DNA of 64,000 nucleotides. It comes from Mucor racemosus (lineage: Eukaryota > Mucoromycota > Mucoromycetes > Mucorales > Mucoraceae). The stretch covers positions 1,364,001 through 1,428,000 of the forward strand of contig JAPEHQ010000012.1 in assembly GCA_027405735.1 (NCBI GenBank), given 5' to 3'. Of the stretch, positions 24,115 through 37,497 are shown piece by piece. The notes under the pieces were generated by a model, which worked only from the letters and a program-made list of their open reading frames with translations, had not been told where the DNA came from and did not search any database. Within the stretch, counting starts at the first letter, position 1; the number at the start of each line of letters is the position of its first letter. Both the position numbers and the translations under genes were made by a program.

Positions 24115-27100
24115 TTATACAGAGGAAAGCGGTGAAGAGGGGGTTGAAGAGGCAGGTGTATCGTAATGTTTCTGAATAGCAAGGTTTAGATTTCGAAGAG
24201 TAGTAGCAAGGTCTTTGGGAATAAGAGGTTTTGTAAGATACCCATCCATACCAGCATCAAAGCAAATATCCTTTGCCGAGCTCTGAATATCTGCGGTAAG
24301 AGCTACGATTGGTAATCGACTATTTGTTCCTAATTCAAATGCACGAATGCGTTTAGTAGCTTCAACACCATCGCACTGCACAAAAAAAAATCTGTTTAGT
24401 CTATTCATTGATTATCTAATGCTGTAAAATATAATTACCTTGGGCATATGATGATCAAAGAAACCAAGACAAAAGTAATTAGGTGGTCTTTCATGCCAAA
24501 GATTTACAGCTTCTTCGCCATTATTCGCACTTTCTACCAAGAATCCCATCTTTTCCAATTGTTTTCGAAGCAGTTTTTGCGCAACCATATTGTCTTCGGC
24601 GATCAGCACTGGTTTTTTAGCATACCATGATAGTTCATCTGTTTCAAAATAATCCTTCATACGATTACCAAGAGAAGTTGGCAATTGTGGCATGGGAGAT
24701 GTACGTTGCTGATCTAATACTTGTTCCAGGATACTCAATAATTTAGCTCTACGTACAGGTTTAGCCATCTTTACAAGACGACCTCGACGATCAGAAGCAG
24801 AATTAGTAGCTTCGGCAGCCAATTTATGTCCCTCGGTAGATGGTGTATACAGTAGAATGATATGTAACTCGCACTCTGGATCATCATCCACACTTTGAAG
24901 TTGATGAGCAATAAAGTTATTAGGCTTAGCTGGAATATCTAGGATAAGGATAGGATGATGTTCTTGTAGGGCATTGGGGACAGCCTGGTGCATGCCTGCA
25001 GTGCGTTTGATTGTGAAATCACCGAGTAAAGATCTAATCATTTTTGTATTCAAATCACTGTCGCTAGCGAGCAAGATTGCTTGCTTCCTCAAAGAAATCT
25101 TTAACGCAGTAATTTTCGAAATACTGTTTGCATCTTCAATACGCTTAGGCTGTTTGTTGACAGCAATTGTAAACCAGAAATTGGATCCTTGTTCAGGTTG
25201 AGATTCTACACCAACTTGACCCATCATCAAACGTACCAATTGAAGACAAATGCTCAAACCAAGACCAGTACCACCATACATACGAGTTGTGCTACCGTCC
25301 ACTTGTGAAAAAGGTTCAAACAATTGTCGTTGTTGCTCAGGACGGATACCAATACCAGTATCAATGACTTCAAACTTCAAACGAACAAACTCATCACTCT
25401 CAGAAAATTCGGCATCATTTTTGACTACATGGCATTTGATAACAACACCACCTTGATGAGTAAATTTGATAGCATTGCCAAGCAAATTGGTCAATATTTG
25501 TCTTAGACGAGAAGAATCAGTGATAACAGTATCAGGGACCTCTGGATCAACAAAATAAGCCAATTCAAGACCTTTTCGAGCTGATAAAGAACTAAGAATT
25601 TCGATTGTATCTGCAATAACCTCTTCTACAACCAATGGACCAAGATCTAATGCAACTTTACCGGCTTCAAGCTTGGAAAAGTTGAGTAAATCATCTGAAT
25701 TATCATGAATAGATGTTAATTCAAGAATAAGAAAATATATTAATTAGCAGGAAAATTACCTATAATCTTGAGAAGCATTTCGCAACTCTCTTTAGCAGTA
25801 TGTACAATATCTTGTTGTTCGGCATCCAGAATTGTTTCTGATAAAAGTGAAATCATACCGTAAAATCCAGAGAATGGTGTACGCAATTCATGAGACATGT
25901 TGGCCAAGAAATCAGCCTTCAATTTCATTGCATGCAATGCTGCTTCTTTACTTTTGCGGGCTTCTTCTAGTGCAGCCTTTTGATTTTCAATCATCTTGAC
26001 ATTTGCGTATGTAACCTTTTGAATGCTCTTGAATAGCAAAGCATTCGTTACAGAAATACCAATTTGTTGTGACAATAATCTCAAGACAACTTCGTGACGA
26101 GCTGTGAGTGATCCAACGGCACCTTCAATATAGATACATCCTACAATGGCAGTTTTGTGTATGATGGGTGTACAAATACATGATTTAGCTTGAGTCGTAC
26201 AATCCGAGAAACGAGAATCTTGCTGCACATCGACTATAAACAACGACTCTTGTGCATGGATAGCATAATGTGATATACGAGTAATAATGGAATCAGCTTC
26301 TTCTGATAAAGGCTTTGGCTTATTGAAAATTTCACATCCATCAGTTTGAGATCCACAGCCAACAATCAAGAAGGATGTGTTCTCTTTTACAATAATCACA
26401 CCTGATTCAGCACCAGAATTCTCCAGAATAATGCCCAGCATTTGTTTCATTAATAATTCGAAATTCACTTCACTAGAAATAACTTGAGAACTTTTGAGAA
26501 TAGATGCCAAATCGACTACATCTAAAGTGAGTAAAGTTTCTTCAGGGCTTGTGTTGCTGATACTGTTTGCTTGGGAATTAAACATGTCTGCTGAACAAGA
26601 TTCAGGAACACTGAGATCACTGATTGACTCACGTTTGACAGCTGCTTGGAATGTTTCTGTTTGGATACTAACTTCTTTGGCTTGTTCAGGTTTAGCAAAT
26701 TCCTTGAGTAGGGATTTATACTTGGCTTCTACTTGATTAGCTTTTCCAAATAAACCAATGTGACGATAAGAAGCAATGGCTTCCTTAATAAGAGCAGAAG
26801 CAACTGAGGTTATATCATTTTGCGCATAAAACCCACCAGCAAGTTCATGAATTACGGCAACTTCTATAGGCCAATTTCCTTGACGAGCTTGGCGAATAGC
26901 ATGATCATACAATTTTTGAGCCTTGAGATGTTCATTGTTCAGACTAGCAAGTTCTGCATCAATACAAGTGATAAGCATTTGAAGAGTTGTAGGATGTGAA
27001 TGTTGAGCCCATTTAGCCAACCTAGCTCTACTTTTTTCCATTTCATCCATGTTATCCAAACTAATTTCCTTGTTTCGCATCAAGCGAATGAAACTGATAC

Positions 27101-30100
27101 ATCTGAAAAAGAACATTAGATGGGTATGACGAGCTGATGGTAATGAATCTGACATGTGTGTATGCTGAGAACTAAGTTTAACGGATGCAATATCAAATTC
27201 AAACAAGCCTAAAACGATTGATTTCATGGCATAATAGTAATATAATTGAATATCTGAATCTGGATGTTCTTGCATAGCTTGTTGAATGAATTGAGCTTCA
27301 TTGAATTCTTTATCTTCAAATATACCGTCTGGTGTTAATTGAGTTTTTCCTTGCACAGCTAAAATAACTCGAATAATAGTAGTAGCCAAGATTGATGTTC
27401 CTACAGTTTCTCCAAGACTACTTGCTTCTTCAACGCAGTTTTTAGCATCTCTCAATACATCAGACATATTTTCACCTGTAAGAAGACTACCAATGACAAT
27501 ATACGAATGTGCAAATGTAGAATAAATCCGATCACCTCCCAATAAACCTTGCTTCATAGCCAAACGAGCCATTGAAATGGATTTATGGTAAGGATACTTC
27601 CAGGAACTTAAAAATGCAGCATAAAGATATCGAGCACGGCCTGATTCAGAATTGCCACCATAATTATTACATAAAGCAACGCCTATTTCACCAATCTGTT
27701 CACCAAATTCATAAGCTTTGAATAATTGCATTACAGCAATACCGAAGAATACAAAACCAACGCCAGTAGTAGGTGTTGTGCCATTTTTGAGTGTTTTGAG
27801 AACAAATCTTGAGCCGACAGACAACATGGCCCGCATATCGTTAGTCCAGTAAGCCCATAAGCATAACTCTTCCATGATTGAAAAGCGAGTACGAATCAAA
27901 CGACTATCACAAACAGGCAAATTCAAGATATTATTAATTCCTACTTTTAAAACTTCTTTACGAGTAGTTGCATATAGCTCTTCTTGATCTTTCTCGGTCA
28001 TATTCATTTGGATATCATTCACGCCCAATTCTCGCAAACATTCAAGCAAAATAGGAGCACTTTCTTGACTTCCAGTACGAGACCATCGATATCTATGCTG
28101 AACTCTATAAGCTGCGGCACGATCAATTGCTGATTGAGCATGATCTAAAATTGCTCTTAAATAACCTCGAGTCAAATCATAATTCATAAACCAACTGATT
28201 TCAGCAAGGCGAGTATATAAATGAAGTGTTTCAGAATATTTTGCATCTTTTCCATCATTCCAGGGGTTCTCTGTAGTTGTTAATAATTCTTGAGCAGCTG
28301 AGTAATAGCTAAATGCTAATTTATGTGCCCCTGAATCGAAAGCTTTGTCGCCTGCTTGTAAAAGTACCTTTCTATAAGACGATTTGATTGATTTATTCTT
28401 GATGAGATGCAATGCTGCTTTAACGTGATCGGCAACCCAGAATTTATCGACGTTATCTTTTGTCATAAAATGAGATGCAATTTTTAAATGAAATACATCT
28501 TGTTTTGTAGGTGAAGCTAACATCATGGCAGCTTGTGAGTAACGATCGTGTGTAAATCTGAATTCATCGTTATTGAATGTCTGAATAAATCCTTGCTGAA
28601 GTGCAGATTGAAGACCATTAATCGCATCAAATTTACGTTTTCCACTACTGATGACGACTTTGGGCGATTGCTTTGCTTTTGTTGCAATGTTTTCATTTTG
28701 ATCTAAATCAGATCCTTCTTGTGATAGATCCTCTTCCTCTTCTTCCTCCTCCTCCTCTTCTTCTGTTGCATCATCATTATCGTCTAAATCTTCATTTTCC
28801 ATCATCAAATTTCTAACAGTTTCATAATTAAAGTTGTTTCCAACAAATGATGCCCATTTGAGAAACTTTCTACCGTCCCGCGGTAATTCTTCTAATCTTC
28901 TAACCAAAAATTCTATGTCCATATCACCGTTGCTATCCTCTTTCATATCCAATAACAATGCTTTATCGATTTCTTGTAAATTGTACTCCCATCTTGTTTT
29001 CTCCCAAGTGAAATAAATCAAATTCTTCTTTTCTAATGTCATTAATAACTGGCAGGCATAAAATGGATTTCCATGCGTTCTATTGTATATGAATTCGACT
29101 AACGGCGTTAATAAAACTAGGTCAATCTCTTCTAGCCTATGCATTGTTGTTCTAACAAGGTCCATTAAAGCCGTTTGATCTAAATTTTCTATTTTTATAT
29201 AACTAACAATGGATTCTTCATTCCGTAATAACTTTGTAATTAAACTTGATACTTCATTCTTTCTATAGGTGAGAATGATCAAAAAGTTTAATTTGGCAGA
29301 AATGAGCGAATCTAGTAACTCAATCGAAGCTTCATCTGAAATTAAAAGTGTTACCATGGTTACCCAAATTAGAAAGTGAATATTTACCTGCTTGATGTAG
29401 ATCTTCTAAAAACTATGACACGATGATGAAATTTAAATTAAAAATTACGTCAAAAATAATGCAAATTTAAGCTTACCAAAGTTACAAATTTGAAATTAAC
29501 CATAACTTGGAATATTTCAATTAATGCAGAATGAAATCTCAATTTAATTTCGCCACCTTCCATATCACATTCACAACCACTTGATGAATTACTGCTTATA
29601 CTGGGAATTCTTTGAAGTGAAGGTTGATCCAAAAAAGACGCTAATTCAGGAACATTATCAACAAGCAATGTTGGTAATTGAGCAATAGTTTCTGCCCCCA
29701 ATTGTTCTTTCAACATGCGTCGAAATCTCTCAATTTCTGATGATGGTTCTGCCAATATATTTTTAAGAAATATAGATAGACATCTTAAAATACATCCATA
29801 AGGTGTAGGTTGTCGAGTATCAAACTTGGCAATTGCAATATAACCATACTCTCTAGCGAATTGTTGAACATTTCTAACAAGCGTTGATTTACCAACACCA
29901 GTATTACCGTAAATTGCAATAATCTCGGTTGGTCTTTTTCTATTATGATGCACTTTGTTGCTACTTTTACCATTCAAAGCTTCATTTCTATTATGTACAC
30001 GTTTATAAGTTGATGATTGCTCTTCTGTGGCTAATTTTAATGGTGTAAATACTGTTGCTGCTGCTGCTGTTGTTGTTGTTATTCCATTATTTGATCTACG

Positions 30101-31408
30101 TCGTCTTATATTGAAACCACACATGTAAGCAGTTCTTCGAATAATTGTACTGATCAAACTCAATTCTCTCGTTCTTCCAAAGCAACCGTTATTTGGTAAT
30201 GTAAATATACTAGCAATATCGAATTTACCCAGTTGAAAAGGTTTTAAAATGTTGCTGCTGTGTTGCAATTGCTTTTGACATTCCTTTAAATCTTCTCTCA
30301 AACCATGAGCACTTGTATATCTTTCATCTGGAGACTATTTTTTTTTTTTTTTTTTGTAATTAGTACAAGCAAATACTTTGTATAGTTTTAGTTTACATAC
30401 CTTATTAGTCAATTTCTCAATAATCATTGAAATAACCACAGGAGTTTCAGGACGAACTTCATGCACAAATGGCAATTTTTTGTTTAAAACATTATGTACA
30501 ATTTCCATTGGGCTGCTGTGAGCAAATGGCAATGATTGCGTCAAAGCTACAAAGAATGTAATACCAAGACTGTAAAGGTCTGTGCGATGATCAGGCTGAA
30601 ATGTAGTGCGTCCAGTTTGTTCAGGAGACATGTAAATCAACATTTGTAAAAAATTATTTGCTCCATTTCGTTGTACTGTTTTCCTCCAGCCTTCAGATGT
30701 TAAACTTTGTTCAAGGCTTCGAGATCCAGAGCCGAAATTCCAAATTTTGACAGAATTATCCTTTGGCCATAAAAAGGCATTTAATTTAATTTCACCATGC
30801 ACAACTATAAATAATTTGTTGTATTAGTAAAAAAAAAAAAGAAAAAAAAAGTTATTCAATAGTTAATGATCGGATAAATACTCTGATGTTTATGTATCAT
30901 TTCCAAGCAATTACAACATTGAATAGCAAAGTCAAGAAACTGGTTTATAGATATAAAAGATTCCGCAATATGATGTGTATCATTCAAAGCAAAATGTTGA
31001 TTCAAAAATTCAGGAGTATTGTTGGGTTGATATTTTTCCAATAAATTATTGCAAAAGTCTTCGTAAATAAATGCAATTAAACCATCATGAGATAATGTAA
31101 TTTTATCTAATGGTTTACATAAAAGATCTTTGGCTGATGATTGTCTATATAAACGTTGCACAATATGGTATTCTCTTTCTAAACGGAGTGGTTGGTGTGA
31201 CAATTTTGCTACAACTGGTAGTTTGTCTCGATTTCTAAGCAGTTAAAATTTAGTTTGTATAATTATAATAAATATAAATGAAATTATACCTAATGCCATG
31301 CGCAATGGCTACATTATCAACACCCTCTAATAAAGTTGGCTTATCAAAATGATAACCTGTTACTTGAATGACGCTTTCCAAGTCAGCTGAATTAAGCAAA
31401 TTCTTCAT
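24115..31408 (-). CDS. Hybrid histidine kinase, group X (Chk1/Mak2-type), pseudokinase-headed
   Basis: Eight exons on the minus strand (31408-31290, 31234-30882, 30804-30401, 30334-29477, 29412-29388, 29335-25760, 25694-24439, 24375-24115) give 2283 aa. The order is: Ser/Thr-kinase-like domain (about 1-290), P-loop ATPase (GNTGVGKST, 435-443; LEDLHQADEAS near 580), an acidic run near 770-795, a long helical/TPR-like region, GAF (about 1565-1690), HisKA with H1735 in MSHELRTPF, HATPase (LRQILTNLLGNAIKFT, DTGIGI, GTGLGLSI), and a receiver with E2145/D2146, phospho-acceptor D2192 (FFDHHMPK) and K2246 (LTKP). This architecture matches fungal group X sensors that feed the Ypd1-Skn7/Ssk1 phosphorelay in stress and redox signalling. 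In the kinase head the HRD Asp is Gly (HGEIKLN, 160-166) and DFG is NFG (180-182), so it should be catalytically dead. Exon 5 is only 25 nt. Confidence 0.92.
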
Positions 31409-34278
31409 ATTGTTCTATTGTTTTCGATTTGGTGTTTATGTTATATGTGCATTAAACACAAAAGTTTAAAGAAACTTGAAGAAAAAGTTTAAAAAGAAAG
31501 AAAAAAGAACATCTCAAGTCCTTGATGTTATGAAAAATCTTTTTGTTTATTTTAGCTCCTATTTTGATTAAATAGCCGCAATACAGTCTGGATTTGTTGA
31601 ACGTTGCCTGCCTATAGCCAAGGCTTATAGAAAACGACACGCAGCAAATCAGGGTTTTATTCCATATTTGAATCGAATTCAGTTTTCTGATTTCTGTCGG
31701 ATTTCTTTTTTCCCTTACTGTAAAAAGAGTTTTATGTATTCGTATCAAACATGTACTTGTTCGAAAGAAGAACATTTGTTTAAGGGTATAGCACTTGAAG
31801 TAGATGACCACTTTATTTGTACATGTATAATCGTCTTATCAAAATTTATTTGATGTATTTCAAAGGGAATGACTCTAATAAACGCCATTTGTACAACAAA
31901 CATCATTATTGATCGATAAAATCTAAAGAAAACTGCATAATCTTGATCACTAAATATACTGTTACATTCCAAGTACATGTTTAATGCTTTCCTTTTTTTT
32001 TTCTTTTTTCAATTTAGCTTTAATAAAGCTTATTTTTTTTTTAAAATTATACAGCTTGACGATGATGAGTTCCTCTTGCACAGAACTTAAAATACACCGC
32101 TTCTAGCACCGCTTCACATTTTCAAATCAACGCAAATTTAAAGGATTGTTTCTATTATTAAAAGCCATGTAATTATGTTTTTAACTTTTATAACGTTTGT
32201 TGGAACATTAATTTTTAACCAGAACTTTTATTTTACACGGCTCTACTTTTATCATCGCAATTATCGCTCTTTCCAAGGAATACCCATTTTAAACGGTGTC
32301 AGAAACAATCTGAGATTCAGAACTAATTCCGAGTATATGTAGACTTTACGATTTCAAAAGGGGAATACTTGGGTTGCGCCACGGAGGAACGCCATTATTA
32401 TATTGATTTTAACAGAAATGTTTGTCGTCAAAATGCTACTACCTTTTAAAACAAACAAAGCAAAAAGGTAATTCGTGAATTTTAATTAATGCAAAATCAA
32501 AAGGAAATATGGATAAAACATAGAAAAATCTCTTAATTACACTATCCGTTGGTGAAGAATAAATATTGACAATAAATAGATATTGGAAAACTTGGTTGTC
32601 GACTAAAAATCCTTGAAAAAATATATTTTTCGATTTTCAGCTTATCATATGATGGCGTTAAAGAGGGGGTTTTTTTTTTGCTTCAAATTAACATGTATTT
32701 ACTATTCAGTTCAATAAAGTCGTTGATAAGCATGCATAATACTTGCTCCTATTTTTTTTTTGTTTTTTTTAGCATTACCAAGTAGGCAGTAGCTTACTTT
32801 TATAGAATTGTTTCACGATCTAAAAGTCTAATTTTGCAGCAGCAAAATAAATTCAAATGCCGCTTTATTGATCTTCATTTCAGAAAAAAAAAATGTGATT
32901 TTGGAAAAAAAAATTATTTTTTCGAATATTACTCCAGAAATTACTATGTTAATTTACTAGGAGTATTAATTGTAATATATAGATCTTTTAATTCCGCGTC
33001 GAATGGTAATACTTTCTTGAAATTTTTTTACCAAAAAAATTGCACAATTTTGAAAAGTAAAAATAATGGTTTTATGCACAAAAGTCTATTTTATGAATAA
33101 TAAACAGTCAGATAAATATTTTTAGATAAATTATCAAAAAAATTCGGTCATTTTGAGCTTAGGAAAGCCTTAGTAAAAATTGCAATTTTTAGGGTCAAAA
33201 TACCAATTAAACGAAATCGACTGATTTTTGCCTGTATCTGTAAGGGTTTGGAGGTTGATTCGAATCATGTTTTTCATGATCCAAAAAAATTGAGAAAAAA
33301 ATATAACAAGAAGGTATCTAATTCAAGAAATATTTTGACAAAGTTTGAGCTTCAGGTTCGTGCAAAAAGTGCATAAAACAATTTTTTAAAAATAACGAAT
33401 TTTTGATGATTTTAGCAGATTTGTGCGTAATTGAAAATATATATTGTATAATGAAGCTTTAATTATATACTTTATTTCATTTATTTGGCTTAGAAGTAAT
33501 GAGAAATCCTGGAATTTCAGTTTGTTTTCTACTGAAGCGTCCATTTTTGTTGCGGTAACACAATATAATCATTCCAGCTCGCCTACTGCAAATATCCATA
33601 TTCGGTGAAATAGCATATCGTCTTCTATCAAGAATTATGATAGAAATTGCGTACTTGATGCTGACCAAATTTGCAAAAATCTATTCTTATATTTTTGTCT
33701 TTGAAGATACTCCAAAATATACGTTGAAAGTTACGAATGAAATGAAAATGTTTATTTTATTTCGCTCGGCGATTGTCATTTCACTCTGATTGCGACTGTA
33801 TCCATGCAATATGTGGATCATTAAAAGATCCACCTTGTATTACATTTGCTGGTTTTAGTCTTGGGTTAAAAATGAGGCAAAATTATATTGAGTTAGGAAT
33901 CATAAATGTCGTTTCTATAGTCTATATAATGTAAAATGTCGGTTGATCGATATAAATTTTGTATTGCTTTTATTACATATGATGTAGAATTACGTAAAAA
34001 TGTATTAAAATTGATGATTTAAATGAGTATAGAGTATATACAAATGTACATAGTTTTCTAGTACTATGAATACGATGATTATGTAATATTGGAGTCTATT
34101 TCTGATCTCTTAATGTAGTTTTATGAATTTTTTTTTGGTGATGTATATGATGACTTTGAACAATGCCGTAGATGTTTGTTTGCTATCTTGTATCGCATTG
34201 CATTTTACAATTCTCAAGGTCTTGTTGAGTAAAGAGCCTCGCAATGTATACCTATTTTTTTTTTCGTATATTTGTTCT
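31409..34278. other. Intergenic: kinase promoter and AT-rich DNA
   Basis: Includes the upstream region of the histidine kinase gene. At 32640-33470 there is very AT-rich sequence with homopolymers, in style like the R1/R2 repeats but not alignable by eye. Two minus-strand fragments look peptide-like: 33477-33668 (63 codons, NMDICSRRAGMIILCYRNKN) and about 33886-33789 (NPRLKPANVIQGG, SFNDPHIAWIQSQSE then stop). They could be remnants of one lost gene; no family recognised. Confidence 0.4.
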
Positions 34279-34485
34279 CTAGTTCTTGCGGCGAGCAATT
34301 GTATAGGAGTAACCATTGCAAATAAGTGCCATCTGATCAAGGTCGACATAAACTACTGTATGAAAGGCTCTGCAATCAATCCAAGTAGAATAGTTGCTAC
34401 TCCAAAGCATCTCGATTTTATTTTGGGCCTTGCTGTCAAGAGGGACCCATTGTGAACCATTAGCATATACCCATTGAATAGCCAT
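34279..34485 (-). CDS. Single WWE-domain mini-protein (putative)
   Basis: A 68-codon minus-strand ORF whose whole length resembles one WWE domain. It begins IQWVYANGSQWVPLD, continues with NKIEMLW and VVYVDLDQMALICNG, and ends YTIARRK. WWE domains bind ADP-ribose units or mediate contacts in ubiquitin and PARP proteins (established). The first Trp, the second Trp, the N-K-I-E motif and the closing R-R fit the family; the third hallmark position is E in IEM. Nothing recognisable is fused to it, and no convincing splice extends it. A TATATATAAAG-type element lies about 100-120 bp upstream. It may be a stand-alone adaptor, an exon of an undetected gene, or a remnant. Confidence 0.5.
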   Translation of the reverse strand: MAIQWVYANGSQWVPLDSKAQNKIEMLWSSNYSTWIDCRAFHTVVYVDLDQMALICNGYSYTIARRKN

Positions 34486-35954
34486 TGTGATGTATTTTAG
34501 TGAATTAGAATCTGTTAATGATTTTGAACAAAAAAAAAATAACAGATACAAAAATCAGCTCTTATATATACATATTTCATCCATGATATGAGGCTGCTCC
34601 ATAAAGCTATATATATATACATCAATTTCTGTTAAAACTATATATTTTTCTTTTGAATACGCTAATGGCTTTGTTTTTTGACAAACATCGCCATATACAG
34701 CAACTACTTTCAAAGAGTAGGACGATTAACATTTTTTAGGAAATTGTTCATCTCAAAATAGCGGTTTCCCTTAGATTTAGTGTTACAAACAACGCAATCA
34801 TTATTGCCTTCTTTTTCCTCTAAATCTTGAAAAGGCAAAAAACTAGAACTAAACAAAGAGTAAAATTATTTTTAGTCACCTTTGACGACGCCTCAAATAT
34901 TGTATTGTACATATTTGAAAATTTACTTTGTTAGATTTGCCTTGAATAGTATATAAATGAAATTCTACTCTTTTACTGTCCGGATTCCGCTTTTTTGGAC
35001 ATTATCGTTTGTATATATAAAATTCCCTTATTATATACATTGCTCAGCACGGCTATGTCATAGTGAACCTAAGCATATGATTATAAATACTATATTACAG
35101 TACTCGAAGGAATAGTTTCATAAATAAGCATACAAATGTGTCTGTAGTTTACTACAATCTTTAATAAACATATTGTCTTAAGAATTCTAAAGATATCTGA
35201 TTTTTTATTTTAACGTTTGAGCAATCGGGGTTGCTTCTTCTAGAATATCGGTGTTCCACCATGGGAGCAGTGATAATAGCAATGATACTGCAACTACATT
35301 GTAACAATAATAATCGTAATTAAGAAAATTCCATATCCTTATCGTTAAAGTATTCTTTCAAACAATTCCAATAAGTCAAATCGAAATCTACTTATTTGCA
35401 CTTATTCTCATACACCACTAGTAGTTATTTACATTTTTTAACAAAATAAAAGCCTTTTTGCCTTCAAAACAACTTTGACGTTAGATATTGGAATTACAAG
35501 TAAAATAATTTATATTATCATATTCCGCAAAAACTTTCAAGAATTCCTTTAGTAGCACAAGAGACTATAGTAGTCAATCCCTACTTTTAACAAAACATTC
35601 ATATATCCTCTCATTAGTAGCAATTTTCTTTCTTCTAAAAAGAGACAAATTCATGGAGATCTACATTTTATTTGAATGAGCATATGAATTTTAGAATGAA
35701 GCCAGTTGACTTCAATGAACGTGAAATTTACTGATTCAGATATTCCATCAGAATAACATTCAATTCGCAAATTAGCAGATCATTCGATAACTTCAACAAT
35801 ACAAAGCAGAATGATCGTAGCCCCCCAATAATGCATTGATACAAATTTATAATACAACATAATTACGCGATATGGTTTTCTTTAATTAAATCTTTTTATT
35901 TAAATTTTACAAAAGTTCCTTCGAACTTTTTTATGCTAGACATTAGGAAACAAT
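34486..35954. other. Intergenic
   Basis: AT-rich, no gene seen. Holds the putative promoter of the WWE ORF (left) and the 3' region of the EF-1alpha gene (right). Confidence 0.5.
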
Positions 35955-37488
35955 TTATTTCTTGGAAGCCTTGGCAGCGGCCTTGGTGACCTTACCAGCC
36001 TTGTCAACCTTCTCAACGGACTTGATGACACCGACAGCGACAGTTTGACGCATATCACGGACAGCGAAACGACCAAGAGGAGGGTAGTCAGTATAAGCTT
36101 CGACACACATGGGCTTGGAAGGAATCATCTTGACGATAGCGGAATCACCAGACTTAACGAACTTGGGGGCATCTTCCATCTTCTTACCTATTGGATTTTT
36201 TTAAAAAAAAAAAAAGGTTTAAAAGTTAGTAATGCAATTTAAAATTAAAAGTTAAGTCAAAAATCGAAAAAAATCATTGTTTTTGATCCATGGATCAAAA
36301 ACGGATTCGGAGCTTCAAATATTTTGACAGATTCAGGTACTTACCGGAACGACGATCAATCTTCTCAACGAGTTCAGAGAACTTACAGGCGATGTGAGCA
36401 GTGTGACAATCGAGAACTGGTGCGTAACCAGCAGAGATTTGACCGGGATGGTTCAAGATAATAACTTGAGCGAGGAAAGAACCAGATTCCTTAGCGGGAT
36501 CGTTCTTGGAGTCGGAACAGACGTTACCACGACGGATATCCTTGACGGAGACGTTCTTGACGTTGAAACCAACGTTGTCACCGGGGAGACCTTCAGTGAG
36601 GGTTTCGTGATGCATTTCAACGGACTTGACTTCAGTGGTGACAGCAGCAGGGGCAAAGTTAACAACCATACCAGCCTTGATAACACCAGTTTCGACACGA
36701 CCGACGGGAACTGTACCAATACCACCAATCTTGTAGACATCTTGAAGAGGAAGACGGAGAGGCTTGTCAGAAGGACGGACAGGGGGCTCAATAGCATCAA
36801 TAGCTTCAAGAAGAGTCTTACCAGTCTTGGAACCGGCCTTAGTCTCCTTGTTCCATCCCTTGAACCAAGGCATGTTGTTGGATTCATCCAACATGTTATC
36901 ACCGTGCCATCCGGAAATGGGGACGAAAGGAACAGACTTGGGGTTGAAACCAATCTTCTTGATGAAACTGGAAACTTCCTTGACGATTTCTTCGTAACGA
37001 GCTTGAGACCACTTGGTGGTATCCATCTTGTTGATAGCAACAATCAATTGACGGACACCCAAGGTGAAAGCAAGAAGAGCGTGCTCACGGGTTTGACCAT
37101 CCTTGGAAATACCGGCTTCGAATTCACCAGTACCACCAGCAATGATAAGAATAGCACAATCGGCTTGAGAAGTACCAGTAATCATGTTCTTGATGAAATC
37201 ACGATGGCCGGGAGCATCAATAACGGTAACATTGTACTTGGGGGTTTCGAACTTCCAGAGAGCAATATCAATGGTGATACCACGCTCACGTTCAGCCTTA
37301 AGTTTATCAAGGACCCAAGCGTACTTGAAAGAACCCTTACCGAGTTCAGCAGCTTCCTTCTCGAACTTTTCGATGGTACGCTTATCGATACCACCACACT
37401 TGTAAATCAAGTGACCAGTGGTGGTGGACTTACCGGAATCGACGTGACCAATAACGACAACGTTAACGTGAGTCTTCTCTTTACCCAT
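35955..37488 (-). CDS. tef1: Translation elongation factor 1-alpha
   Basis: Two coding exons, 37488-36345 and 36187-35955, give 458 aa, the usual EF-1alpha length. The GTPase delivers aminoacyl-tRNA to the ribosome A site. G1 GHVDSGKST (residues 14-22), G3 DAPGHRDF, G4 NKMD and the effector segment are intact, and the C-terminal domains end KAAAKASKK. The coding exons have much higher GC and a strong C-ending codon preference compared with neighbours, as expected for a very highly expressed gene; this produces long spurious ORFs on the other strand. A second, 5' UTR intron precedes the start codon. The intergenic space to the ABC1 gene upstream is only about 260 bp, so the promoter must be compact or overlap that gene's 3' end. 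Confidence 0.98.
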
Positions 37489-37497
37489 TTTGAATAA

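Noticed and set aside
29339..29357. ATG at 29357 as the start of a separate 1205-aa histidine kinase gene
   Set aside because: The ATG lies in an intron between the exons encoding LEDLHQA and DEAS. Joining upstream exons in phase gives one continuous gene.
34123..34455. 110-codon plus-strand ORF
   Set aside because: Antisense to the WWE-like ORF. Its hydrophobic composition is what an antisense frame of that sequence gives.
36394..37497. 367-codon ORF antisense to EF-1alpha
   Set aside because: Shadow of the strongly biased codon use on the other strand; the minus strand encodes intact EF-1alpha.
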